Assembly: GCF_902702915.1 (NCBI RefSeq)
Contig: NZ_LR738849.1
Coordinates: forward strand, 3,240,001 to 3,304,000
Direction: 5' to 3'
Length of the DNA: 64,000 nt
Source: Desulfovibrio sp. 86
GTDB lineage: Bacteria; Desulfobacterota; Desulfovibrionia; Desulfovibrionales; Desulfovibrionaceae
The position numbers and the translations under genes are program-made. Numbering within the stretch: the stretch's first letter is position 1; each line of letters starts with the position of its first letter. Under the pieces are notes generated by a model that worked only from the letters and a program-made list of their open reading frames with translations, did no database searches and was not told the DNA's origin. Shown in pieces: positions 1 to 7,900 of this stretch.

Positions 1-219
1 GACGCCTCAGTTGCTCCTTCTGCAATAAGAATTCGCCGGGCAAGGAGCCCTTCACAGAATCTGATACGGAATTCTTGTCTGTAGCGCTTCATCTTTACAT
101 TATCTGGCAGCGATATTGGGCGATTTGAAAGGATGCAATCTTCCCCGCGTGAAAGCACAACAGTTTGTTCAGGGGTAAATTCTTCCAATACATAGGGGGA
201 ATGTGATGTAAAAAGAGTT
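1..219 (-). pseudogene. OLD-family ATPase/TOPRIM nuclease, C-terminal part (split gene, runs off left edge)
   Basis: Read on the minus strand, this piece continues the ATPase gene at 11038-12121. If the 10.8 kb insertion and one copy of the 8-bp duplication are removed, the frame runs on without a break through ...QTLFTSHSPYVLEEF. It supplies the H-loop region (TSHSPYV) and the start of a TOPRIM domain (ILIAEGATEA, whose Glu is the expected metal-binding glutamate of OLD nucleases). The rest of the TOPRIM domain lies to the left of base 1. By itself the piece has no start codon of its own, so it is probably silent. OLD proteins couple ATP hydrolysis to DNA cleavage; GajA of Gabija is one well-known member. 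Confidence 0.85.
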
Positions 220-246
220 GGTTCTTCCGGGTTTTCCGTGGGTAGC
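220..246 (+). repeat. ISL3 left terminal inverted repeat
   Basis: It starts GGTTCTTCCGGGTTTTCCG and matches the right end (11011-11037, read inward) in 26 of 27 positions. The only difference is the third base. Confidence 0.9.
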
Positions 247-251
247 CCCTG

Positions 252-1420
252 TCAGGAACTGGCCGGGTAGAGGTCCAGACCACCACAGAAGAAGTAGATG
301 GCTGTCTTGAAATGCTCCCGGTTCCTATAACCGCAAGCCTTCCTCTTGATGGCCATGATCTTGCTGTTGAGGCCCTCGGCCACGCCGTTGGTGATCCTGT
401 GGCGGCAGAAGGTCAGGATGTTCTCAAGATGTCTCTGAATCAGTCCGCCCACTTTGCGCATTGAGGCAAGATCTGACCTGTTCACCCAGACCAGCCATCG
501 CTTCACAAAACGTCTGGCCCATCCCGTGCTCAGGTACTTCCAGACGTCGTTCAGGCTTTCCTTCATGGCCCAGGCCTTGGCCACCTTGAGGTTCGCTGTC
601 TTCAAGGCCTCCAGGGCTGGCCGGTGTTTGTCCGGCAGATTCTCCTCCCGGTATAGCCAGAGGAATTTCGTGCCCTTGAGTCGATGGTCATCCTGACTTG
701 TGAGTTCGCGGTGCTCTTGCTTGCGTACCCGGTCCACAGCCTCGCCTACGTGTTTCATGACGTGGAACCGATCGTGAACGATTTTCCCCGCCGCGTCCGG
801 CACATGTTTGAGCGTAGCTTTAAAATAGGGCTCCCACATGTCCATGGCCACGGCCTTGATCCGCTCCAACTGAGCCTTGGTGAACTGAAGGTAGTACCCC
901 TCAAGGCTTTCGGCCTTACGCTCGTCGGCCACATACTCCACCGTGCTGCCGATCAGATCACAAACCACGGTCACATAGTCGTGCCCCTTGCGGAATGCCT
1001 TCTCGTCAACGCCAAGATACCGCGAGGGATTCGATTGCTTGCGCTCCCGGCCCCGGCGCACCGCCCTTTCCATGACACCCCATGCTTCGTCCCAGGTGAT
1101 GCGCAGGATGCGCCGCGCTCCTGTTACGGTGGCGCACTCGGTCAGCACGTCGATGATCAATCGCTCCATCAATATGGTGAAACGTGCCTTGGACTCGGCC
1201 CAAGGCACGTTGACCTGAAGGACGCCATGCTCGGGGCAGTCCACTCGGGGAATCCGAGCATGCAGGAACGTCTTGAACTGGCACGTGTCCAGATGGCGCC
1301 AGACACGAGGCTCGACATGGTCGCGGCAAGCCAGCTCTCGACCACAAGTAGGGCAAAACCAGCGAACACCAGGACCATGCTCCACGCGGATGTCTACCCG
1401 ACCTTCCGCCGTGTCCAGTT
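252..1420 (-). pseudogene. ISL3-family transposase, C-terminal part (split by Tn21-type element)
   Basis: The true transposase sequence begins at LDTAEGRVDIRVEHG next to the Tn21-type end and runs to a stop near the ISL3 left repeat. It shows the N-terminal zinc-binding cysteines (CPTCG, then further C/H residues) and the DDE residues typical of ISL3 enzymes: VDE in YLGVDEKAF, the Asp in MDMWEPYF and the Glu in GVAEGLNSK. A longer open frame reaching to base 1844 exists only because the transposon end happens to be open in this frame; its first 120 or so residues are antisense to the TetR gene and are not transposase. The missing N terminus lies at 10907-10978. Confidence 0.9.
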
Positions 1421-1458
1421 GGGGACGTCTCAGAAAACGGAAAATAAAGCACGTTAAG
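1421..1458 (+). repeat. Tn21-type left terminal inverted repeat
   Basis: It starts GGGGACGTCTCAGAAAACGG. It differs from the right end at position 5 (A for T) and at one base near the inner edge (T for C). Confidence 0.92.
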
Positions 1459-1502
1459 CCCATTGCAGACGCTAGATATTGACGAGTACGTCGGGTTTTC
1501 TC

Positions 1503-1548
1503 TTGTTTGAGTTGCCTTCTTGTGGTAGGATAGTAATTAATTACTATC
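1503..1548 (+). promoter_or_regulatory. Promoter and TetR-type operator of the efflux operon
   Basis: A possible -35 (TTGTTT, 1503-1508) and -10 (TAGGAT, 1526-1531) are 17 bases apart. A perfect 20-bp palindrome, GATAGTAATTAATTACTATC (1529-1548), overlaps the -10 and ends a few bases before the ribosome-binding site of the regulator gene. TetR-family repressors bind palindromes of this kind, so self-repression that is relieved by the efflux substrate is the likely control. The palindrome is seen directly; the promoter boxes are a visual match. Confidence 0.7.
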
Positions 1549-1563
1549 TTACAAGGAGTGCTC

Positions 1564-2172
1564 GTGGACACCCATCCAAAGCATCTGCCGGCCGATGAAC
1601 GTCGTGCCGTAACTGTCGAGTCCGTCGTGGCGCTTGCCGGTTCACAAAACCCAAGCGAGATAACCACTGCGGCTATCGCTAAACACATGAACTTGACCCA
1701 GGGTGCGCTGTTTCGGCACTTCCCGAACAAGGAAGCCATTTGGCAGGCGGTCATGGAGTGGGTAGCAGAGCGCCTATTAGCCAGAATCGATCGATCCGCA
1801 CAAGGAATCGAGTCGCCCTTGGCAGCCATGGAGGCGATGTTCATGAGTCATATCGAATTTGTAGCTGAGCACCCAGGCGTGCCAAGAATGATGTTTGGTG
1901 AGCTTCAGCGTGCCGAATCGACACCGGCCAAGCGCATGGTGCAAACCTTGATTCAGCGCTACGGCGAACGTTTGCATCGTCTCATCGAGAAAGGCAAGGC
2001 CAGCGGCGAGTTGTCTCCCTCGCTTGACAACGAGGCGGCGGCAACGCTGTTCATTGGCACGATCCAGGGCTTGGTCATGCAGTCGCTGTTGGCGGGTGAT
2101 GTGGGACGTATGCACCGCGATGCGCCGCGCGTCTTTGCAATTTATCGGCGTGGCATAAGGAGTGCGCAATGA
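1564..2172 (+). CDS. TetR/AcrR-family transcriptional regulator
   Basis: About 200 residues, the normal TetR length. The N-terminal helix-turn-helix is visible: ITTAAIAKHMNLTQGALFRH followed by FPNKEAIW. The all-helical C-terminal ligand domain is typical in size but gives no hint of the ligand. Two GTG codons are possible starts; the one at 1564 lies six bases after AAGGAG, whereas the one at 1558 touches it, so 1564 is preferred. The stop overlaps the start of the adaptor gene, which makes this the first gene of the operon. A perfect palindrome sits just upstream. It most likely represses the operon in the absence of the efflux substrate. Confidence 0.88.
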   Translation: MDTHPKHLPADERRAVTVESVVALAGSQNPSEITTAAIAKHMNLTQGALFRHFPNKEAIWQAVMEWVAERLLARIDRSAQGIESPLAAMEAMFMSHIEFVAEHPGVPRMMFGELQRAESTPAKRMVQTLIQRYGERLHRLIEKGKASGELSPSLDNEAAATLFIGTIQGLVMQSLLAGDVGRMHRDAPRVFAIYRRGIRSAQ

Positions 2173-3320
2173 AAAAGTTACCCTTGCAAGGCCGCACCCT
2201 GGCGCTGCTTGCCGTCATCATTCCTTTGCTGGTGCTTTTTATTTATGTCGGTCTGCGATCAGGGCCGCTCGCCCCGGTCGCTGTGACGGTGGCAAGCGTG
2301 GAATCACGGGCTATCACACCGGCGCTGTTCGGCATCGGCACGGTGGAGGCGCGCTACACCTACAAGATCGGGCCGACGTTTGCCGGGCGCGTCAAACGCC
2401 TGGAGGTGCATGTAGGCGACCAGGTCAAGGCCGGACAGGTGCTCGGCGAGATGGAGCCGGTCGACCTCGATGATCGGGTGCGCTCACAGGAGTCGGCATT
2501 CAAGCGTGCGGAAGCGGCTTTGCGCGAGGCAGAAGCCCGGCAAGCCTACGCGCAAACCCAGGCGCGCCGCTACGAGCAATTGTTTGCGGTGCGCTCGACC
2601 AGCGAGGAAATCGTCACCACCAAGCGGCAGGAACTGCAGATCGCCGATGCCGCCTTATCTGCCGCTCGGGAAGATATTGTCCGGGCACGCTCCGACCGCG
2701 AAGGACTCGTCGCGCAGCGGAGCAATCTGCGCCTGATCGCGCCGGTCGACGGTGTAGTCGCCGTGCGCGATGCCGATCCCGGCACGACCATCGTCGCGGG
2801 CCAGGCCGTGGTGGAAGTGATCGACCCCAAGAGTTTGTGGATCAATGCGCGCTTCGACCAGATCAGCGCATCGGGGCTGGCTGGGGGGTTGCCGACTCTT
2901 ATCGTCCTGCGTTCGCGTGGTGGCCAGACCTTGAAAGGTCGCGTGCTGCGGGTGGAACCCAAGGCCGACGCGGTAACCGAGGAAACGCTTGCCAAGGTGA
3001 CATTCGATAACAAACCAGAACCTTTGCCACCGGTGGGTGAACTGGCCGAAGTCACGGTTGACTTGCCGGCGCTCCCGGCCGCTCCACTGATCCCCAACGC
3101 TGCCGTCCAGCGTGAGGGCGACAAAGTTGGTGTCTGGCAAATCGTGGATGGTGATCTGCATTTCTCCCCGGTCAAGCTCGGCACTTCCGACCTCAATGGT
3201 TACGTGCAGGTGCGCGAAGGGCTCAAGAATGGGGACCAGGTTGTGACCTATAGCGAAAAGGCACTGACGGCGCGCAGCCGCATCCATGTGGTCGACCATA
3301 TCCCAGGAGTGTCACGATGA
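2169..3320 (+). CDS. Periplasmic adaptor (HlyD/MacA-type membrane fusion protein)
   Basis: 383 residues with an N-terminal membrane anchor (about residues 9-30), a lipoyl/barrel-sandwich half motif (GRVKRLEVHVGDQVKAGQVL), a long helical hairpin rich in Ala/Glu/Arg (about 90-180), the returning lipoyl half (LRLIAPVDGVVAVRDADPG) and beta-barrel and membrane-proximal domains. It would bridge the inner-membrane ABC transporter and the outer-membrane factor encoded later in the operon. Start ATG overlaps the regulator stop, and its own stop overlaps the permease start by four bases, so translation is probably coupled. The substrate cannot be read from the sequence. Confidence 0.9.
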   Translation: MKKLPLQGRTLALLAVIIPLLVLFIYVGLRSGPLAPVAVTVASVESRAITPALFGIGTVEARYTYKIGPTFAGRVKRLEVHVGDQVKAGQVLGEMEPVDLDDRVRSQESAFKRAEAALREAEARQAYAQTQARRYEQLFAVRSTSEEIVTTKRQELQIADAALSAAREDIVRARSDREGLVAQRSNLRLIAPVDGVVAVRDADPGTTIVAGQAVVEVIDPKSLWINARFDQISASGLAGGLPTLIVLRSRGGQTLKGRVLRVEPKADAVTEETLAKVTFDNKPEPLPPVGELAEVTVDLPALPAAPLIPNAAVQREGDKVGVWQIVDGDLHFSPVKLGTSDLNGYVQVREGLKNGDQVVTYSEKALTARSRIHVVDHIPGVSR

Positions 3321-4519
3321 TCAGCCTGGCCGGCCGCGACATTCTCCATGCCTGGGGAAAATTCGTCTTCACCGGCATCGGTCTGGGTCTGCTGATCGGC
3401 GTCACCCTGGTCATGGCTGGGGTGTACCGAGGCATGGTGGACGACGGCAAGGCGTTGCTCGACAACAGTGGCGCTGACCTTTGGGTGGTGCAAAAGGATA
3501 CTCTGGGTCCTTATGCGGAGTCGTCCAGCCTCAACGATGACGTGTATCGCGCCATTCTCGCCATGCCGGGAGTCTCACAGGCAGCGAACGTGACCTACCT
3601 GACCATGCAGGTACGCAAGGGCGAGAGTGATGTACGCACCATGGTGGTCGGCATCGCGCCCGGTGCGTTGGGGGCTACACCCGGATGGCCTCCTTATCTC
3701 GTCGCTGGACGCCAGATCACGCGCGGTCACTACGAGGCGGTGGCCGACATCGCCACCGGCTTCAAACTGGGAGATCGTCTTGCCATTCGCCGAAATCATT
3801 ACACCGTCGTGGGGCTGACACGGCGCATGGTGTCGTCCAGCGGCGACCCGATGGTATTCATTCCGCTCAAGGATGCCCAAGAGGCTCAGTTCCTCAAGGA
3901 CAACGACGCCATTTGGCAAAGCCGGCGTCGCACCGAAGCCAACCCGGCCTTCAATCGACCCGGTGTTCCTGGTTTGCTGGATGCCGTGATTGCTTCACAG
4001 AGCACCAACGCGTTCGTCAATGCAGTGCTGGTCACTCTGAAACCTGGTCATGCGCCGGACGAGGTTGCCGAATCCATCCGACGCTGGAAGCGTTTGACGG
4101 TCTACACACGGGCACAGATGGAAGACATCCTCGTCGGCAAGTTGATCGCCACGTCGGCCAAACAGATAGGCATGTTCTTGGTGATTCTGGCCATCGTTAG
4201 CGCGGCCATCGTCGCTTTCATCATCTACTCGCTGACGATGGACAAAATCCGCGAGATCGCGGTATTGAAGCTCATCGGCACACGCAACCGAACTATCGCC
4301 GCGATGATCATGCAGCAGGCGCTCGCCTTGGGGGTGATTGGCTTCGTGGTCGGCAAGATCACCGCCACTTTCTCAGCCCCCCTGTTCCCCAAATATGTGC
4401 TGCTCACGCCAATGGATTCCGTGACCGGTTTTTTTGCCGTGCTCGTGATTTGCGTGCTGGCCAGCATCGTCGCCATTCGCATGGCACTCAAGGTCGATCC
4501 GGCCGAAGCGATAGGGTGA
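3317..4519 (+). CDS. ABC transporter permease, FtsX/MacB/DevC type
   Basis: 400 residues. One membrane helix near the N terminus (about 16-38), a large periplasmic domain (about 40-270), then three helices at the C terminus, with the coupling-type motif DKIREIAVLKLIGTRNRTI between the second and third. This is the four-helix FtsX fold of MacB/LolCDE-like mechanotransmission transporters, which move substrate from periplasm to outside instead of across the inner membrane. The ATPase is a separate protein encoded next, as in DevBCA systems, not fused as in MacB. Confidence 0.88.
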   Translation: MISLAGRDILHAWGKFVFTGIGLGLLIGVTLVMAGVYRGMVDDGKALLDNSGADLWVVQKDTLGPYAESSSLNDDVYRAILAMPGVSQAANVTYLTMQVRKGESDVRTMVVGIAPGALGATPGWPPYLVAGRQITRGHYEAVADIATGFKLGDRLAIRRNHYTVVGLTRRMVSSSGDPMVFIPLKDAQEAQFLKDNDAIWQSRRRTEANPAFNRPGVPGLLDAVIASQSTNAFVNAVLVTLKPGHAPDEVAESIRRWKRLTVYTRAQMEDILVGKLIATSAKQIGMFLVILAIVSAAIVAFIIYSLTMDKIREIAVLKLIGTRNRTIAAMIMQQALALGVIGFVVGKITATFSAPLFPKYVLLTPMDSVTGFFAVLVICVLASIVAIRMALKVDPAEAIG

Positions 4520-4523
4520 CCCC

Positions 4524-5234
4524 ATGATTGGAAAAGGAATCCGCATCGAAGGCCTAAGCAAACGCTTTGGCAAAGGTGACACGGCTGTCTACGCGTTGAA
4601 GGACGTGAATATGCAGGTTGCACCAGGTGAGGTGGTCGGATTGGTCGGCCCTTCCGGCTCGGGCAAGAGCACGCTGCTTAAATGCCTGGGTGCGGTGATC
4701 GATCCGAGCGACGGCCGCATGACGCTGGGTAATGAAGTGATATACGACGGCGGTTGGCAAGTTCGTGATCTGCGCGCCTTGCGGCGCGACAAAATTGGTT
4801 TTGTCTTCCAATCGCCGTACCTGATTCCGTTTCTCGATGTCACCGACAACGTGGCCCTGCTGCCGATGCTTGCAGGCGTCGCGAATGCAGAGGCGCGAGC
4901 GAAGGCATTGGAATTGCTTACGGCGCTTGATGTGCAACACCGAGTTCACGCCATGCCATCGCAACTCTCCGGTGGCGAGCAGCAACGGGTTGCCATCGCG
5001 CGCGGATTGGTTAACCGCCCACCGGTGATCCTGGCGGATGAACCCACCGCACCTCTCGACAGCGTGCGTGCCATGGCGGTGATTCGCATCCTCAACGACA
5101 TGGCTCGGAAGTTCGAGACCGCCATCATCGTCGTCACCCATGACGAAAAGATCATCCCCACTTTCAAGCGCATCTACCACATCCGCGACGGTGTGACCCA
5201 TGAGGAAGCTGGCGAAGGGCGGGAGTTCGAATGA
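4524..5234 (+). CDS. ABC transporter ATP-binding protein (LolD/MacB-type)
   Basis: 236 residues with all ABC motifs: Walker A GPSGSGKST, Q-loop in FVFQSPYLIPF, signature LSGGEQQR, Walker B ILADEPTAPLDS and the switch His in VVTHDEK. Family members with FtsX-like permeases share this set. One small oddity is APLDS in place of the more usual ALDS at the D-loop edge, which is within normal variation. It starts four bases after the permease stop. It powers the adaptor/permease/outer-membrane-factor pump. Confidence 0.92.
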   Translation: MIGKGIRIEGLSKRFGKGDTAVYALKDVNMQVAPGEVVGLVGPSGSGKSTLLKCLGAVIDPSDGRMTLGNEVIYDGGWQVRDLRALRRDKIGFVFQSPYLIPFLDVTDNVALLPMLAGVANAEARAKALELLTALDVQHRVHAMPSQLSGGEQQRVAIARGLVNRPPVILADEPTAPLDSVRAMAVIRILNDMARKFETAIIVVTHDEKIIPTFKRIYHIRDGVTHEEAGEGREFE

Positions 5235-5262
5235 GAGAACGATTGAATTACAGGAGAATTTC

Positions 5263-5736
5263 ATGACCCACCGCAAACACAGCCACGCATTTGGAACTAT
5301 CACCCTGACCGTTACGGCCTGCCTGCTTTTATGGGGTTTTCAGTTGCCAGCTTGGGCTGGTGACGCTACCCAGGTTGAGCCACTGGCGCTACGCAAGATC
5401 ATGCAGGAACTCGGGCGCAACATGCAGGCTATTACCGGTGCGATTTCGCAGGAGAAATGGGTTCAGGTCGTTCAGCTCGCCCCAAAAGTTGCTGCACACC
5501 CCGAGCCACCGCTTACTGAAAAAATGCGCATCCTTGCTTACCTCGGCGCTGATGCGACCAAGTTCAGAAACTTTGACGCGCAGACTCACGAGGCGGCGCT
5601 GGCCATGAAGCTGGCTGCTGCGAGCAGCGACGGCAAGGCGGTGATCCAATCATTCGCCCACGTGCAGGAAAGCTGCTTGGGCTGCCACCAAGCTTTCCGT
5701 AAACCTTTCGTGGAGCATTTTTATGGAGCACGCTAA
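5263..5736 (+). CDS. Exported c-type cytochrome, cytochrome c'-like, in the efflux operon
   Basis: 157 residues. A signal peptide (HKR-type N-region, hydrophobic core to about residue 27, cleavage near AWA) precedes a helical domain with a single haem motif near the C terminus, CLGCH followed by QAFRKPF. A C-terminal CxxCH in a small four-helix protein is the pattern of the cytochrome c'/c-556 family. The ATG at 5263 has AGGAG upstream; a longer frame from 5200 would overlap the ATPase gene and lacks a signal sequence. It overlaps the outer-membrane-factor gene by 14 bases. A haem protein within an ABC efflux operon is unusual; it could sense or detoxify a redox-active or haem-binding substrate, but this is speculation. 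Confidence 0.8.
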   Translation: MTHRKHSHAFGTITLTVTACLLLWGFQLPAWAGDATQVEPLALRKIMQELGRNMQAITGAISQEKWVQVVQLAPKVAAHPEPPLTEKMRILAYLGADATKFRNFDAQTHEAALAMKLAAASSDGKAVIQSFAHVQESCLGCHQAFRKPFVEHFYGAR

Positions 5737-7210
5737 AACATGCCAGCGCCCCATCAGCCTCAAAAGACGGCTTGCGGCAACTTACCTGGTAGCTGGTCTG
5801 GTCACCGCCGGTCTGGCCGGCTGCGCCGCCGGCCCTGATTTTCAGCGTCCCACCGCACCCGATGTGGCTCGCTACACTGCAACACCGGTGGCTGATAGAA
5901 CCGCGTCCGCTCCCACGCAGTTCGGCGAAACACAACGTCTAGTCGAAGGGCTTCCGATCGAAACGCAATGGTGGCAAAGCTTGGGTTCATCCGCACTCGA
6001 CGGACTGATCAACGAAGCTTTCCATGTCAGCCCGACGCTGGCGAGCATCAGCGCCAATTTGCGACAGGCGCAGGAGCTTCTTGCCGCACAGGCGGGCTCG
6101 ACGCAATATCCACAGGTAGATGTCGCACTGGGATCTCAGCGCCAGCAAATGAGTCCCAGTAGCCAAGGGTTGAGCGGAGACGCACGTCAATTCAGCCTCT
6201 ACAACGCCAGCGTTGGCGTGCATTACAACCTCGATCTGGCTGGCGGCAACCGGCGCGCACTCGAAGCCTTGGCTGCTCGCGCCGACTACCGTCGCTTCGA
6301 ACTGAATGCTGCGCGCCTGGCCCTTGCCGGCAACATGGCAACCGCTGCCATTACCCGAGCACGCCTCGCCGCGCAACTAGAAGCCACTACTGCCATTTTG
6401 CGCGTGCAGGATGAGCAACTGCGCCTAGCCCATGAACGCGTGCGTATCGGTCAGGCCTCACCTGATGAAGCGTTGAGCCTACAAGCTCAGGCGGAGCAAA
6501 CGCGGGCAGAACTGCCTGCGCTGCGTAAACAACTGCAACAAACCGAACATCTACTGGCGGTGCTAGCCGGTCGTGCCCCAGGCACGGGTGGCATCCCGGC
6601 CTTCACTCTGGCCGATTTCACTCTGCCCGTCGAGATGCCGCTCGTCGTGCCCTCAGAACTGGTGCGCCGCCGACCGGATATCCAGGCGTCAGAGGCGCTG
6701 TTGCATGCGGCCAATGCAGACTATGGTGTGGCTGTCGCCAAGCTCTACCCACAGATCAACCTGAGCGCCAACCTTGGCTCTCAAGCGCTGACCACCGGTG
6801 CCCTGTTCGGTGGTGGCTCGGCAGTGTGGGGCCTGGTTGCGCAGCTCACCCAGCCTCTTTTTAATCCAGGGCTACCCGCTGAAAAAAGAGCGGCGCTCGC
6901 CGCTTTTGATGCCGCCGCAGCCAATTACCAGAGCGTCGTATTGGAGTCTTTGCGTAACGTCGCCGACACCCTGCGCGCGGTGGAAAGCGATGCACAAACT
7001 TTGACTGCCCTCGCTGCCGCTGATATGGCTGCACAGGCCTCCTTGCAGTCGGTCGAGCGGCAATACCGGCTGGGCGCGGCCAGCTACCTGCAACTGCTCA
7101 TCGCGCAGCAACAGGCACAGTCAATCCGGATCAATATGATTGCGGCCCAGGCACAACGCCTAGTCGATAGTGTTGCTTTATATCAGGCCCTGGGAGGTGG
7201 TGTCAGTTAA
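5723..7210 (+). CDS. Outer-membrane efflux lipoprotein (TolC/OprM/NodT family)
   Basis: 495 residues. The signal sequence ends in a lipobox, LAGC (Cys near residue 33), and is followed by the usual GPDFQRPTAP. Two outer-membrane-efflux repeats follow, each with the long alpha-helical hairpin; the motif VRRRPDIQASEALLHAANAD and the repeat ...YPQINLSANLG are typical of the NodT branch. It would form the outer-membrane channel of the tripartite pump. The gene overlaps the end of the cytochrome gene and is the last cargo gene of the transposon. Confidence 0.92.
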   Translation: MEHAKTCQRPISLKRRLAATYLVAGLVTAGLAGCAAGPDFQRPTAPDVARYTATPVADRTASAPTQFGETQRLVEGLPIETQWWQSLGSSALDGLINEAFHVSPTLASISANLRQAQELLAAQAGSTQYPQVDVALGSQRQQMSPSSQGLSGDARQFSLYNASVGVHYNLDLAGGNRRALEALAARADYRRFELNAARLALAGNMATAAITRARLAAQLEATTAILRVQDEQLRLAHERVRIGQASPDEALSLQAQAEQTRAELPALRKQLQQTEHLLAVLAGRAPGTGGIPAFTLADFTLPVEMPLVVPSELVRRRPDIQASEALLHAANADYGVAVAKLYPQINLSANLGSQALTTGALFGGGSAVWGLVAQLTQPLFNPGLPAEKRAALAAFDAAAANYQSVVLESLRNVADTLRAVESDAQTLTALAAADMAAQASLQSVERQYRLGAASYLQLLIAQQQAQSIRINMIAAQAQRLVDSVALYQALGGGVS

Positions 7211-7340
7211 GGCTATGCCCTAACCTGATGTCAGATGTTGAGCACAAACAACGTCAGAGTAGAGTGTGAATTTATATTTATTGACACATTCAGCCAAGGG
7301 TAATAGATTTCATCCTGACATTTTTACCTTTGGAGGCATC
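7211..7340 (+). other. Probable res site of the Tn21-type transposon
   Basis: The non-coding stretch between the cargo and the resolvase gene is where Tn21-type elements carry res. It includes tgtcagatgttgag...caacgtcaga-like inverted half-sites and further tgaca repeats. Exact subsites I-III were not delimited. Confidence 0.6.
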
Positions 7341-7898
7341 TTGCAAGGTCAACGTATCGGCTACGTCCGCGTCAGCAGCTTCGACCAGAATCCTGATCGA
7401 CAACTGGAACAAATAGAAGTCGGCAAGGTATTCACCGATAAGGCTTCAGGCAAGGACACACAACGTCCCGAACTTGAAAGGCTGCTGGCCTTCGTCCGCG
7501 AGGGCGACACCGTGGTGGTGCATAGCATGGACAGGTTGGCACGCAACCTTGATGACCTGCGCCGCATCGTCCAAGGGCTGACACAACGGGGCGTGCGCAT
7601 GGAGTTCGTCAAAGAAGGGCTGACGTTCACCGGCGAGGACTCACCGATGGCCAATCTGATGCTGTCGGTCATGGGAGCCTTTGCTGAGTTCGAGCGCGCC
7701 CTGATCCGCGAACGTCAGCGCGAGGGAATCGTGCTGGCCAAGCAGCGCGGTGCCTACCGGGGACGAAAGAAATCGCTGAACAGCGAACAAATTGCCGAGT
7801 TGAAACGGCGAGTTGCGGCAGGCGACCAAAAAACCTTGGTGGCCCGTGACTTCGGCATCAGCCGCGAAACCTTGTACCAGTACCTGCGGGAAGACTGA
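7341..7898 (+). CDS. tnpR: Tn3-family resolvase (serine recombinase)
   Basis: 185 residues with the catalytic serine in [12 protein letters not shown], conserved Arg residues in [13 protein letters not shown], the [22 protein letters not shown] core and a C-terminal helix-turn-helix ending [12 protein letters not shown]. It closely resembles Tn21-type TnpR. I chose the TTG at 7341 because GGAGG precedes it and because homologues start at about this point ([13 protein letters not shown]); the open frame extends further upstream to 7266 through the res site. It resolves cointegrates formed by TnpA and ends two bases before tnpA. Confidence 0.93.
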   Translation: MQGQRIGYVRVSSFDQNPDRQLEQIEVGKVFTDKASGKDTQRPELERLLAFVREGDTVVVHSMDRLARNLDDLRRIVQGLTQRGVRMEFVKEGLTFTGEDSPMANLMLSVMGAFAEFERALIRERQREGIVLAKQRGAYRGRKKSLNSEQIAELKRRVAAGDQKTLVARDFGISRETLYQYLRED

Positions 7899-7900
7899 CC

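Noticed and set aside
1421..1844. N-terminal extension of the ISL3 transposase frame to 1844
   Set aside because: These codons come from the Tn21-type end and the antisense of the TetR gene; the true N terminus is at 10907-10978.
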